Origin: Erythrobacteraceae bacterium
GTDB lineage: Bacteria; Pseudomonadota; Alphaproteobacteria; Sphingomonadales; Sphingomonadaceae
Length of the DNA stretch: 64,000 nt
NCBI GenBank assembly: GCA_027486035.1
Contig: JAIXPX010000033.1
Span: 224,265-288,264 of the forward strand
Direction of reading: 5' to 3'
A program made the translations under genes and the position numbers. How positions within the stretch are numbered: position 1 is the first letter of the stretch; each line of letters opens with the position of its first letter. The notes under the pieces are model-generated. The model was not told the DNA's origin, did no database searches, and saw only the letters and a list, made by a program, of their open reading frames with translations. Positions 44,948 through 54,029 of this stretch are shown here, in pieces.

Positions 44948-45922
44948 ATGCCGGTCGATCCCGCCACCCGCGCCGCGCTGGTCGAACATGCACGGCTGAC
45001 GATCAAGAAGGGCTCGCAGAGCTTTTCTGCAGCATCGCAGCTGTTCGATAACCAGACCCGCGAGCGCGCCTGGCTGCTCTACGCCTGGTGCCGCCGCGCG
45101 GACGATATTGCCGACAATCAGGAGCTGGGCGGGGAACTCGGCGACCAATCGGACCTTGCCGAGCGCCTCGCCCACATCCGCCGCCTGACCACCCTCGCCT
45201 TCGCGGCCGAGCCGACCGGCGATCCGGCCTTCGACGCGCTCGGGGTGGTCGCCGCCGAAGTGGGCCTCACCCCGCAGATGGCCGAGGACGTGATCGCCGG
45301 CTTCCAGCTTGACGCCGAAGACTGGCGCCCGCGCACGGAAGGAGACATGCTGCGCTATTGCTATCACGTCGCGGGCGCGGTGGGCGTGATGATGGCGGTG
45401 GTGATGGGGGTCTCTCCGGAGGATCAGGAGACGCTCGACCGGGCGAACGATCTGGGTCTCGCCTTCCAGCTCTCCAACATCGCGCGCGATATTGTCGAGG
45501 ATGACGCGGCGGGGCGGTGCTACCTGCCGGTCGAATGGCTGGTCGAACAGGATATCGAGCCCGGCCAGCACACCAAGCCGCACCACAGGAAGGAACTCGC
45601 CGACATGGCCGCAAGGCTGGTGGCGCTGGTGGAAAAGCACGAGGCGGCCGCAAGGGTCGGCGCAGCACGGCTCCCCTTCCGCAGCCGCTGGGCGGTGCTC
45701 TCGGCGGCGCGCATCTACGGCGCAATCGGGCGCAAGGTGCGCGCGCGGGGGGCAAAGGCCTGGGATTCGCGCACCTATGTGCCGCGGGCCGAGAAGGCGC
45801 TCTATGGCGTGCGGGCGTTCCTCTCGGCGGTGATCAACCGCGAGAAGATCCCCGAAGGCGGCATCCACTGGGGGATCGCGGATTACCGGCCCAAGACACC
45901 CCAACCGTCTCCCCGGGCTTGA
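44948..45922 (+). CDS. crtB: Phytoene synthase
   Basis: 324 residues. Head-to-head prenyl synthase with two aspartate motifs: D52-D-I-A-D56 (RRADDIADNQ) and NIARDIVEDDAAGRCYLP near residue 180. Condenses two GGPP to phytoene, the first step of the pathway completed by CrtI and CrtY here. The last six residues and the TGA stop (45920-45922) lie inside a type 2 palindromic repeat, so the repeat has supplied the C-terminal end. Confidence 0.96.
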   Translation: MPVDPATRAALVEHARLTIKKGSQSFSAASQLFDNQTRERAWLLYAWCRRADDIADNQELGGELGDQSDLAERLAHIRRLTTLAFAAEPTGDPAFDALGVVAAEVGLTPQMAEDVIAGFQLDAEDWRPRTEGDMLRYCYHVAGAVGVMMAVVMGVSPEDQETLDRANDLGLAFQLSNIARDIVEDDAAGRCYLPVEWLVEQDIEPGQHTKPHHRKELADMAARLVALVEKHEAAARVGAARLPFRSRWAVLSAARIYGAIGRKVRARGAKAWDSRTYVPRAEKALYGVRAFLSAVINREKIPEGGIHWGIADYRPKTPQPSPRA

Positions 45923-45992
45923 CCCGGGGCCCCGCTTGTCTTGCGCGGGAAAGAAGGCAGCGGGGTCCCGGCTCGGTGGCCGGGAAGACGAG
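45906..45992. repeat. Palindromic intergenic repeat, type 2 copy 3
   Basis: CGTCTCCCCGGGCTTGACCC begins the unit; GCGGGGTCCCGGCTCGGTGG with CCGGGAAGACG closes it. It is oriented opposite to the copies at 13659 and 14918. The right arm is more degenerate. It overlaps the crtB stop codon. Confidence 0.82.
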
Positions 45993-46029
45993 GTTTATTT
46001 TGTCGGGGACTGAGACTAATCCCCTTTCC

Positions 46030-46527
46030 ATGAAAGCCCTCCTCCCCGCCCTCGCCATCCTCGCCGCAGCGCCGCTCGCAGCCGAGCCGACCGCTGAACA
46101 ATCGGAAGTCACCGCCGCCGTCGACGCCTTCTTCGCCGCGCTGCGCTCCGACGACAAGACCGCGCTCGCTCGCACAATGGACGCCGCCGGGATGATCTAC
46201 ATCCACGACCGCCGCGATCCCGCCGGGCCCGAGGTGACCATCGTTCCCGTCGCCAAGCACCTCGAGAACTGGCTCAAGAGCCCGCCGGGCCTTGACGAGC
46301 GGATGATCTACCAGACCGTGCTCGTCGAAGGCGATATGGCGCAGGTGTGGGGCCCCTACCGCTTCATCGCGGGCGGCAAGACGTCGCATTGCGGGGTCAA
46401 TTCGATGAGCCTCGTCAAGCATGGCGGCGCGTGGAAAATCGCCAATACCAGTTTTTCCATGGTCCCGCCCGACCAGTGCGCTGCCCTCGGCGCGCCGGAG
46501 GCCGGGCGGCCGGAGACGGACCAATGA
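46030..46527 (+). CDS. SnoaL-like (NTF2-fold) exported protein
   Basis: 165 residues. Signal peptide about 1-19 (LPALAILAAAPLAAEP), then a single NTF2-like domain: EVTAAVDAFFAALRSDDKTALARTMDAAGMIYIH, MIYQTVLVEGDMAQVWGPYRFI and KHGGAWKIANTSFSM. Such domains bind or convert small hydrophobic molecules; none is indicated here. It overlaps the DUF3088 gene by four bases. Transcription probably continues from the carotenoid genes. Confidence 0.85.
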   Translation: MKALLPALAILAAAPLAAEPTAEQSEVTAAVDAFFAALRSDDKTALARTMDAAGMIYIHDRRDPAGPEVTIVPVAKHLENWLKSPPGLDERMIYQTVLVEGDMAQVWGPYRFIAGGKTSHCGVNSMSLVKHGGAWKIANTSFSMVPPDQCAALGAPEAGRPETDQ

Positions 46528-46871
46528 TCCGGGACACGCTTTACCTGCTGAAGGCGCCTTTCACCGACCCGGCACTGCCCGGGCGCAGCTTCTTCTGCCC
46601 GCATGCGCAGCTGGTGCTGGGCGCATTGGCGGCCGCTGGTGAGCGGGCGACAAAGGTTGATGTCGTCTATGTGGGATTCGAGAAACCCCGCGACCCCCTT
46701 CCCGAACTTGTCGGCGAGGAGAACCAGGGCGGGCCGACGCTAGTGCTTGCCGGCGATGATCCCGATGGCGTGCACACCGGCCAGCATGCCGGGCGCTTCT
46801 TTGTGAAGGGCACCGAAGCCATTCTCCATGCGCTGCACGTGAGGCACGATTTCCCGGAAGCCCATCCATGA
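46524..46871 (+). CDS. DUF3088-family small protein
   Basis: 115 residues: LYLLKAPFTDPALPGRSFFCPHAQLVLGALAA, DVVYVGFEKPRDPLPELVGEENQGGPTLVLA and RFFVKGTEAILHAL. This is the block order of the DUF3088 family, thioredoxin-like in outline (a lone cysteine in the FFCPH segment), no known activity. Overlapping starts and stops with the genes on both sides show it is part of the operon with the carboxylase. Confidence 0.8.
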   Translation: MIRDTLYLLKAPFTDPALPGRSFFCPHAQLVLGALAAAGERATKVDVVYVGFEKPRDPLPELVGEENQGGPTLVLAGDDPDGVHTGQHAGRFFVKGTEAILHALHVRHDFPEAHP

Positions 46872-48742
46872 TCCGGAAACTCCTGATCGCCAACCGCGGC
46901 GAGATCGCCTGCCGGATCATGCGCACCGCGAGGGCGATGGGGATCGCGACGGTCGCGGTCTATTCCGATGCCGATGCCAAGGCGCTCCACGTGCGCTCCG
47001 CCGACGAGGCGGTGCATATCGGCCCCTCCCCCGCGGCCGAAAGCTATCTGGTCGGCGCGACAATCATCGCGGCGGCGCAGCAGACCGGGGCGGATGCGAT
47101 CCACCCCGGATATGGGTTCCTGTCGGAGAACGCCGACTTCGCGCAAGCCGTGCTGGACGCAGGCCTGATCTGGGTCGGCCCCAAGCCTTCGAGCATCCGC
47201 GCCATGGGCCTCAAGGACGCGGCCAAGCAGCTGATGCGCGCGGCAGGCGTGCCGGTGACGCCGGGCTATGACGGGTCGGACCAGTCGGTGGAACGCCTCA
47301 CCGCCGAGGCCGAGGCCATTGGCTACCCCGTCCTCATCAAGGCGGTCGCGGGCGGCGGCGGCAAGGGGATGCGCAAGGTCGACGCCCCCGCCGATTTCGC
47401 CGCCGCGCTGGAATCCTGTCGCCGCGAGGCCAAGGCCAGCTTCGGCAATGATGAAGTGCTCTTGGAAAAGTGGATCACCTCGCCCCGCCATATCGAGGTG
47501 CAGGTGTTCGGCGATAGCCACGGCAACGTCGTCCACCTGTTCGAGCGCGACTGCTCGCTCCAACGCCGCCACCAGAAGGTGATCGAGGAAGCGCCCGCCC
47601 CCGGCATGGACGAAGCCACCCGCGAAGCGATCTGCGCCGCCGCCGTGCGCGCCGCGAAAGCGGTCGGTTACGAGGGCGCGGGCACGATCGAGTTCATTGC
47701 GGATGCCTCAGAGGGCCTGCGCGCCGACCGCATCTTCTTCATGGAGATGAACACCCGGCTTCAGGTCGAACACCCCGTCACCGAGGAGATCACCGGAGTC
47801 GATCTGGTCGAATGGCAACTGCGCGTCGCAAGCGGCGAGCCGCTGCCCAAGCGGCAGGAGGACCTTAGCATCAATGGCCATGCGATTGAGGCGCGGCTCT
47901 ATGCGGAAGACCCGGCCAAGGGGTTCTTGCCGAGCACGGGGCGGCTCGAGATGTTCGCCATCGACGACGGCTATGCCCGGATCGAAACCGGCGTCGCGCA
48001 GGGCGATGCGATCTCGCCCTTCTACGATCCGATGATCGCCAAGATCGTCACCCATGCCGAGACCCGCGAACAGGCGATCTGGCGCATGGAGGATTGCCTG
48101 AGCGAGCAGCTCGTCTTCCCGGTCAGGACCAACGCGCCGTTTCTTCTGCGCGCCCTCCTGTCCGAGGATTTCACCAAGGCCCGGCTCGACACCGGCCTTA
48201 TCGGCCGCCACCCGGAATGGGCCGATGTGGTCACCCTGTCGCAAGCCGCGCGCGATCAGGCGGCGCGTTCCATGCTCGACCGGGAGGTTGCTGCCGCGCC
48301 GGTTCGCGCCTCCGGCTTCCGCCTCAATGCGCCTGCCCGGAGCGAGGTCGCGATGATGCTCGGCAGCGAGGTCGTGACGGGCGATGCCGCGCAGCCCGCC
48401 GCGGGGGTCTTGCAGCTCGACGATGGCGAGACGGTGTGGCTCAACGAGGCGGGCGAGACCTTCGCGCTTGGTCCCTTCGCCGCGCGGGGAACCGGCCAAG
48501 CCTCCGCCGCCGATGGCGCGATCCTTGCGCCGATGCCGGGCAAGGTCATCGCGGTCGATGTTGCCGAGGGGCAGGCCGTCACCGCCGGGCAGCGGCTCAT
48601 GGTGCTCGAGGCGATGAAGATGGAGCACGCCCTCACCGCGCCCTTTGACGGGGTGGTCGAGGGGCTGACGGTCACCGCAGGCGGGCAGGTGCAGGTCGAG
48701 GCGGTGCTGGCCTGCGTGGTGCCGAGCGCTTCAGAAGAGTAA
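46868..48742 (+). CDS. Acyl-CoA carboxylase, biotin carboxylase/biotin carrier subunit
   Basis: 624 residues. Biotin carboxylase domain (IANRGEIACRIMRTARAMGI; KAVAGGGGKGMRKV ATP-grasp loop; ERDCSLQRRHQKVIEEAPAP; EMNTRLQVEHPVTEE) and a C-terminal biotin carrier with biotinyl lysine in LEAMKMEHALTAP. It pairs with the carboxyltransferase at 48792. Methylcrotonyl-, propionyl- and geranyl-CoA carboxylases share this layout; I cannot choose among them. The start overlaps DUF3088 by four bases. Confidence 0.93.
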   Translation: MIRKLLIANRGEIACRIMRTARAMGIATVAVYSDADAKALHVRSADEAVHIGPSPAAESYLVGATIIAAAQQTGADAIHPGYGFLSENADFAQAVLDAGLIWVGPKPSSIRAMGLKDAAKQLMRAAGVPVTPGYDGSDQSVERLTAEAEAIGYPVLIKAVAGGGGKGMRKVDAPADFAAALESCRREAKASFGNDEVLLEKWITSPRHIEVQVFGDSHGNVVHLFERDCSLQRRHQKVIEEAPAPGMDEATREAICAAAVRAAKAVGYEGAGTIEFIADASEGLRADRIFFMEMNTRLQVEHPVTEEITGVDLVEWQLRVASGEPLPKRQEDLSINGHAIEARLYAEDPAKGFLPSTGRLEMFAIDDGYARIETGVAQGDAISPFYDPMIAKIVTHAETREQAIWRMEDCLSEQLVFPVRTNAPFLLRALLSEDFTKARLDTGLIGRHPEWADVVTLSQAARDQAARSMLDREVAAAPVRASGFRLNAPARSEVAMMLGSEVVTGDAAQPAAGVLQLDDGETVWLNEAGETFALGPFAARGTGQASAADGAILAPMPGKVIAVDVAEGQAVTAGQRLMVLEAMKMEHALTAPFDGVVEGLTVTAGGQVQVEAVLACVVPSASEE

Positions 48743-48745
48743 TCC

Positions 48746-48771
48746 GTCACCCCAGCGCAAGCTGGGATGAC
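48746..48771. repeat. Short palindrome between the two carboxylase subunit genes
   Basis: GTCACCCCAGC (48746-48756) pairs with GCTGGGATGAC (48761-48771), one mismatch, 4-base loop. It looks like a small intergenic palindrome of the kind scattered in sphingomonad genomes, and could also stabilise mRNA between the subunits. It lies four bases after the upstream stop. Confidence 0.6.
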
Positions 48772-48791
48772 GATGGGCATAGGGGTGGGAA

Positions 48792-50345
48792 ATGACCTGG
48801 GCCAAGGAACTCGAAGAACTGCGCGCCCGCGAGGCGCTGGCCGAGCAGATGGGCGGCGCGGACAAGGTGGCGCGCCAGCATGGCCGGGGCAAGATGGACG
48901 CCCGCGCACGGCTCGCGGCGCTGGTCGACGAGGGCTCCTTCCGCGAGATCGGCAAGATCGCGGGCTCGGCGAAGTATGACGCCAATGGCGACCTCGCCAG
49001 CGTCACCCCCGCCCCCTTCCTCTTCGGCAAGGCGCTGATCAACGGCCGCCCCGTGGTCGCCACCGCCGACGACTTCACCATTCGCGGCGGGGCAGCGGAT
49101 GCGGGGATCGCGCGCAAGATGGTGCAGGCCGAGATGATGGCGCATCAGCTCAAGCTCCCGATCATCCGCATGATCGACGGCACGGGCGGCGGCGGATCGG
49201 TCAAGACGCTCGAACAGATCGGCGCGACCTATATCCCCGCCGTGCCCGGCTGGGGCGATGTGGTGACCAATCTCGACACCGTGCCGGTGGTCGCGCTGGC
49301 GCTCGGGCCGACCGCCGGCCTCGGCGCGGCGCGAACGGTGGCGAGCCACTATTCGATCATGGTGAAGGGCCTCAGCCAGATCTTCGCCGCCGGGCCTGCC
49401 GTGGTCGACGGCCTCGGCGAGGCCTGGAAGGGCGACGCGGTCAATCACGAGGAGGCGAAGGAAGCGCTCGGCGGCAGTACGATCCACACCCGCAACGGCG
49501 TGGTCGATGACGAGGTGGCGAGCGAGGCCGAGGCCTTCGCCCGCGCGCGGCATTTTCTGAGCTTCATGCCCGAATATGTGGGGCAACCCGCAAGGCGCTC
49601 GCTGTGCACCGATCCTGCCACCCGCAAGGAAGAGGCGCTGCTCTCCCTCGTGCCGCGCGAGGAAAAGCAGGTCTATTCGATGCGCCGCTGCATGGAGATG
49701 GTGTTCGACAGCGGCACCGTGTTCGAGATCGGCAGGCACTGGGGCCGCGCCGCGATCACGGCGCTGGCGCGGCTCGATGGCTGGCCGGTGTTCGTGATCG
49801 CCAGCGATCCCAGCTACCTCGGCGGATCGTGGGAGGCCAAGACCTCCGAGAAGGTCGAGCGCTTCGTGCGCCTCGCCGACCAGTTCCGTCTCCCCATCGT
49901 CCACCTCGTCGACAACCCGGGCTTCATGATCGGGCGCGAGGCGGAAATGGCGGGGACGATCCGCTACGGCGTCAATGCGATGAACGCGATCTACCGCGCC
50001 ACCGTGCCGCTGGCGTCTATCGTGCTGCGGCGCGCCTACGGGATCGCGGGGAGCGCGATGAGCAATGCCGACCGCTATCAGTACCGCTATTGCTGGCCCT
50101 CGGGCGACTGGGGGAGCCTGCCTATAGCGGGCGGGCTGGAGGTGGCCTACAAGGCGGAGCTGGAAGCCGCCGACGACCCCGAAGCCCTGCTGGAGGACAT
50201 TCGCGCAAGGCTCGCCAGGGTCACATCGCCCTTCCGCAGCGCCGAGCGCTTCAATGTCGAGGACATTATCGACCCGCGCGACACGCGGCCGCTGCTGTGC
50301 GAATTCGCCGGGCTGGCGTGGCGGAGGCTGGAGGCGGAGGCCTAG
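48792..50345 (+). CDS. Acyl-CoA carboxylase, carboxyltransferase subunit
   Basis: 517 residues. Carboxyltransferase domains of the crotonase fold: LIDEGSFREIG-type start, IRMIDGTGGGGSVKTLEQ (acyl-CoA side), ANDPSYLGGSWEAKTSEKVERFV-like mid region (SDPSYLGGSWEAKTSEKVERF), LVDNPGFMIGREAEMAGTI and ALRRAYGIAGSAM-like block (LRRAYGIAGSAMSNADRYQYR). The acyl pocket does not show an obvious propionyl signature. Its TAG stop shares CTAG with the convergent MFS gene's stop. Confidence 0.92.
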   Translation: MTWAKELEELRAREALAEQMGGADKVARQHGRGKMDARARLAALVDEGSFREIGKIAGSAKYDANGDLASVTPAPFLFGKALINGRPVVATADDFTIRGGAADAGIARKMVQAEMMAHQLKLPIIRMIDGTGGGGSVKTLEQIGATYIPAVPGWGDVVTNLDTVPVVALALGPTAGLGAARTVASHYSIMVKGLSQIFAAGPAVVDGLGEAWKGDAVNHEEAKEALGGSTIHTRNGVVDDEVASEAEAFARARHFLSFMPEYVGQPARRSLCTDPATRKEEALLSLVPREEKQVYSMRRCMEMVFDSGTVFEIGRHWGRAAITALARLDGWPVFVIASDPSYLGGSWEAKTSEKVERFVRLADQFRLPIVHLVDNPGFMIGREAEMAGTIRYGVNAMNAIYRATVPLASIVLRRAYGIAGSAMSNADRYQYRYCWPSGDWGSLPIAGGLEVAYKAELEAADDPEALLEDIRARLARVTSPFRSAERFNVEDIIDPRDTRPLLCEFAGLAWRRLEAEA

Positions 50346-51595
50346 TCCCGCCCCATCCCCGCTTCGGCGTCACTCGGCCCGAACAGCTTGCCCTTCTCGC
50401 TCCATAGCACCAGCACGAGGCAGGTGAGCCCGCTCGCCAGCAGGGCCAGCGCCAGGGGCCGCGCGGTGCCATCATAGGCATAGCCGATCCCCCCGCCGAG
50501 CAGCGCCGCCGTTGTCATGCGCACGAAGCCGTGGGCTGAACTTGCCGCGCCGGCGATGGCGAAGAAGGGATTCATCGCGATCGCGCCGAAATTGCTGCCG
50601 ATGAACCCGAGCAGCGCCATGTTGATCGCCATCAGCGGGACGAACTGCCAGAGCTGCTCCTCGGGCTGGAAGGCGAACATCACCTGCACCGCCGACACCG
50701 CGATGAAGGCGAACAACGCCGAGTGGCTCACGCGGCGCGCGCCGAAGCGCTCCACGATCCGCGAGTTCGACCAGCTCGCGAGCGCCATCGAACCGGCGCA
50801 GATCGCGAAGATCAGCGGAAAGATCTCGCCCGCCCCGAAGGTTTCGGTGATGAGCTGCTGCGAGGAATTGATGAAGCCGAACAAGGCGCCGAACACCAGC
50901 GCCGAGCCGATCACATAGCCCGCCACGCTCGGCAGCACCAACGCGCGGCCCATGTTGCGCGCGATCGTGCGCGGCAGGATCGGCTGGCGGTTGTCCTGCG
51001 ACAGGCTCTCGGGCAGGCGCAGGTGCACCCAGGCTCCGACAGCCACGCCCAACACTGCCATGAAGCCGAAGATCGCGCGCCAGCTGCCGACTTGCAGGAT
51101 GCCCTCGCCGATGGTCGGCGCGACGGCGGGGACCATCAGGAAGATCACAAAGATCAGGCTCATCATGCGGGCCATCTTGTCGCCGCCCACGCGGTCGCGG
51201 ATGATCGCAGGGGGCAGCGCGATGATCCCGGCGGCAAAGAAGCCCTGCGCGGCGCGCACCGCGATCAGCGCGTCATAGGTCGGCGCGAGGGCACTCAGCA
51301 CCGAGAGCACGATATAGACCGCAATCGATCCCAGCAGGATCGGCCGCCGCCCGAAGCGGTCCGCCAGCGCGCCCGGTACCAGCGCGCCCATGCCGGCGGT
51401 GAGCAGATAGACCCCGATCACGAACTGGCGGTCATTGCCGCTCACCGACAGATCGGCCGCCAGCGCATCAAGCGCCGGCAGAATCGCGTCGATCCCGAAG
51501 GCGTTCAGGGCCATCAGCAGCGCCATCATCCACATCAGCTCGGTCTCACCGAGCGCCTTGCGCGCAGGCTGAGCGGGGGCGAAGGTGGTGGCCAT
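50342..51595 (-). CDS. MFS efflux transporter (Bcr/CflA type)
   Basis: 417 residues, 12 membrane helices. LMALNAFGIDAILPALDALAADLSVSGNDRQFVIGVYLLTAGMGALVPGALADRFGRRPILLGS is the helix 1-3 region with the motif A (GxLADRxGRRPxL) of drug:H+ antiporter-1; second-half IVERFGARRV matches the repeat. Bcr/CflA-type exporters remove drugs or amino-acid derivatives. The start at 51595 is chosen over 51652. It is divergent from dinB. Confidence 0.9.
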   Translation of the reverse strand: MATTFAPAQPARKALGETELMWMMALLMALNAFGIDAILPALDALAADLSVSGNDRQFVIGVYLLTAGMGALVPGALADRFGRRPILLGSIAVYIVLSVLSALAPTYDALIAVRAAQGFFAAGIIALPPAIIRDRVGGDKMARMMSLIFVIFLMVPAVAPTIGEGILQVGSWRAIFGFMAVLGVAVGAWVHLRLPESLSQDNRQPILPRTIARNMGRALVLPSVAGYVIGSALVFGALFGFINSSQQLITETFGAGEIFPLIFAICAGSMALASWSNSRIVERFGARRVSHSALFAFIAVSAVQVMFAFQPEEQLWQFVPLMAINMALLGFIGSNFGAIAMNPFFAIAGAASSAHGFVRMTTAALLGGGIGYAYDGTARPLALALLASGLTCLVLVLWSEKGKLFGPSDAEAGMGRD

Positions 51596-51724
51596 GGCGG
51601 GGCCTTTGCCCACGGGTTCTCCGGATGACCACTGTTCTTTTCGCATCTGCACAAAATGGCGAGGCGGATGAATCGTTCCAGCAACAGTTCCTTCACGCAG
51701 GCGAAGGTTCTATTTGTGCCGGTG

Positions 51725-52858
51725 ATGGCAAGCGAGCCCGATCCCCGCGACGATGACGAGAGCGCCCGCCATGCCGAGCTGGGCCTCAGGAAGATCATCC
51801 ATGTCGACATGGATGCCTTCTTCGCCAGCGTCGAACAGCGCGACAATCCCGAGCTGAAGGGCAGGCCGGTCGCGGTCGGCGGCGCGGGCGGGCGCGGGGT
51901 GGTCGCCGCGGCGAGCTACGAGGCGCGGAAGTTCGGCGTGCGGAGCGCCATGCCCTCGGTCACCGCGCTGCGGCTGTGTCCCGAGCTCGTCTTCGTGCGT
52001 CCGCGCTTCGATGCCTACAAGGACGTCAGCCGCCAGATCCGGCGGGTGTTCGAGCATTACACGCCGGTGATCGAGCCGCTCAGTCTCGACGAGGCCTATC
52101 TCGACGTCACCGATGATCGCCTCGGGATCGGCAGCGCGACCCGCATCGCCACGCTGATCCGGCAGGAAATCCGCGCCAAGACAAGGCTGACCGCGAGCGC
52201 GGGCGTGAGCTACAACAAATTCCTCGCCAAGCTGGCGAGCGACCAGAACAAGCCCGATGGCCTGTGCGTGATCCGCCCGGGGGAGGGCGCGCAGTTCGTG
52301 GCAGGGCTGCCGATCCGGCGGTTCCACGGGGTCGGTCCGCGGGCCGGGGCGAAGATGCAGGCGCTCGGCATCGCGACCGGCGCGGATCTGGCGGCGAAGG
52401 ACATCGCCCGTCTGCGCCAGCATTTCGGCAGCATGGCGGACTATCTCTTCCGCGCCGCGCGGGGCATCGACCTCCGGCCCGTGGCGGCGCACAGGGTGCG
52501 CAAATCGGTCGGCGGGGAGCGGACCTTCTCGGAGGATATCGGCAGCGGCGCGGCCTTGCGCGAAACGCTGGCGAACATCATCGACATCGTCTGGGACCGG
52601 ATCGAGGCTGCGCAGGCACGCGGGCGGACGGTCACCCTGAAGCTGAAGTTCACCGATTTCCAGATCATGACCCGCGCAACCTCGCTGCCCGACTACGTCA
52701 GCGGCAAGGCGGAGTTCGCGGCGCTTGCCGGGGCGCTGCTCGAGGCCGAGCTGCCCCTGCGCGGCCCGATCCGGCTGATGGGCCTGACGCTCGGCAACCT
52801 CGAGGGGGCCGGGGACGAGAAGCCGCCGCGCGACGCGGCGCAGCTCTCGCTGCTCTAG
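51725..52858 (+). CDS. dinB: DNA polymerase IV
   Basis: 377 residues. Y-family polymerase: IIHVDMDAFFASVEQRDNPEL with metal ligands D28 and D30, LSLDEAYLDV near residue 120, and AGVSYNKFLAKLASDQNKPDG, then helix-hairpin-helix and little-finger domains to the C-terminus. Performs translesion synthesis. The start at 51725 is preferred; an in-frame ATG at 51656 adds untypical residues. A canonical alphaproteobacterial LexA box was not found upstream. The stop shares CTAG with the Nudix gene. Confidence 0.95.
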   Translation: MASEPDPRDDDESARHAELGLRKIIHVDMDAFFASVEQRDNPELKGRPVAVGGAGGRGVVAAASYEARKFGVRSAMPSVTALRLCPELVFVRPRFDAYKDVSRQIRRVFEHYTPVIEPLSLDEAYLDVTDDRLGIGSATRIATLIRQEIRAKTRLTASAGVSYNKFLAKLASDQNKPDGLCVIRPGEGAQFVAGLPIRRFHGVGPRAGAKMQALGIATGADLAAKDIARLRQHFGSMADYLFRAARGIDLRPVAAHRVRKSVGGERTFSEDIGSGAALRETLANIIDIVWDRIEAAQARGRTVTLKLKFTDFQIMTRATSLPDYVSGKAEFAALAGALLEAELPLRGPIRLMGLTLGNLEGAGDEKPPRDAAQLSLL

Positions 52859-53343
52859 TCCTGCCCCCTGCCCCTCGCGCGCCACGCGGCAAGCCGCTCG
52901 CGGGTGATGCGGCCGAGCGGTTCGGGGAGCGAGTGGGAGAGGAAGAAGCGCGCCTCGATCACCTCGCGGCGATCGGGCTGCGGCGAGCGGTCGCACACCC
53001 CGGTGAAGATGTGCGCCGTGTGCGCCGCGCCGAAGAGCACCTCCTCGAGAATCGCCACAGGTTCGAGCCTCGCCAGTTCGATTCCCAGCTCCTCGCGCAC
53101 CTCGCGGCGGGCGGCCTCGAGGGGATCCTCGCCGCGCTTGAGCCCGCCCCCGGGCAGGCTCCAGACCTGTTCGCCGTAGGAATGCCGCAGCAGCAGCACA
53201 TGGCCGGAAAGATTGGTGAGGATGACACTCACCCCCATGATCGGGGCCTTGCGCCAGCGCCACCAGCGCTCGCGCAGCAGATGCGCGAGCGGCATCAGGG
53301 CGCGGTGGAGCGGAGCGGGGAGGAGATGGAGGAGTGGCCCCAT
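52855..53343 (-). CDS. Nudix hydrolase
   Basis: 162 residues. A complete Nudix box starts at G66: G66-x5-E72-x7-R80-E81-V82-R83-E84-E85-L86-G87-I88, all metal-binding positions present. An unusual N-terminal basic/aromatic stretch (LHRALMPLAHLLRERWWRWRK, about 12-32) could be an amphipathic or membrane-associated helix. Substrate (nucleotide or polyphosphate) unknown. It ends convergent with dinB, and pgl lies upstream on the same strand by five bases. Confidence 0.9.
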   Translation of the reverse strand: MGPLLHLLPAPLHRALMPLAHLLRERWWRWRKAPIMGVSVILTNLSGHVLLLRHSYGEQVWSLPGGGLKRGEDPLEAARREVREELGIELARLEPVAILEEVLFGAAHTAHIFTGVCDRSPQPDRREVIEARFFLSHSLPEPLGRITRERLAAWRARGRGQD

Positions 53344-53347
53344 CGGC

Positions 53348-53971
53348 TCAGGCGAACACCGTTACCGGGATACCCCGCGCGCGGGCAGCACCCAGCAGCC
53401 GGGCGACGGGCAGGTCGTTCTCCCCCCGCGCCGCGGCATCGAACACCGCGCGCTTGTCCGCCGCCCCGCCGAGGGTGAACAGCAGCGCATCGCTGTCGAG
53501 CAGCGCGGGGATGGTCAGCGTGATGCGGTCGAAGGGCGCATGGGCGGGCAAGGGATCGGGGGTGAGGCGGCGCACCGCCCGGTGATCGCCCGCGAGCGGG
53601 TTGGTGTTGGGAAACAGCGAGGCAATATGCCCGTCCGCGCCCATCCCGAGCCAGGTCAAAGCGAAATGCGGCGGCCGGGCAGCCTCGGTGAGCGCCACCA
53701 CCTCGGCGCCCGCCGGTTCAAACAGGGCGCGGATCTTGCCGGTGTTCGAGGCCTCGTGATCCTCGGGCACGATACGGTCGTCATTGGGCCACACCGCCAG
53801 CCGCCCGAAGGTCAGATCGCGCCCGACAAGGCTCTCGATAATCGGAAAGGGCGTCGCACCGCCGGGAACGCAGATCGCCGCCTGGGCAAGCAGAGCGTCG
53901 CGCAGCCGCCGCTCGAGCCAGTCGGCGACCGCGGCCGGCCCGGCGCCCTCGATAATGGTTGTCCCGCTCAT
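53348..53971 (-). CDS. pgl: 6-phosphogluconolactonase
   Basis: 207 residues. Isomerase-like fold with LAVWPNDDRIVPEDHEASNTGKI, LTWLGMGADGHIASLFPNTNPL (catalytic His in GADGHIASLFP) and the DRITLTIPALLDSDALLF strand. Hydrolyses 6-phosphogluconolactone in the pentose phosphate/Entner-Doudoroff route. No zwf or edd neighbour in the window. It is translated just before the Nudix gene, which starts five bases after its stop. Confidence 0.93.
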   Translation of the reverse strand: MSGTTIIEGAGPAAVADWLERRLRDALLAQAAICVPGGATPFPIIESLVGRDLTFGRLAVWPNDDRIVPEDHEASNTGKIRALFEPAGAEVVALTEAARPPHFALTWLGMGADGHIASLFPNTNPLAGDHRAVRRLTPDPLPAHAPFDRITLTIPALLDSDALLFTLGGAADKRAVFDAAARGENDLPVARLLGAARARGIPVTVFA

Positions 53972-54029
53972 GCGGGCCCTGATAGCAAAATGACTCCCCC
54001 GGCAACAGGGTCAGCCCTCCCGTGGATAG

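Noticed and set aside
41084..45922. Photosynthesis gene cluster border
   Set aside because: Only crtY, crtI and crtB are present; no bch, puf or puh genes in the window, so phototrophy cannot be claimed.
51656..51725. LexA/SOS box in front of dinB
   Set aside because: GTTC pairs are present (for example GTTCCAGCAACAGTTC) but the spacing is 8, not the 7 bases of the alphaproteobacterial box.
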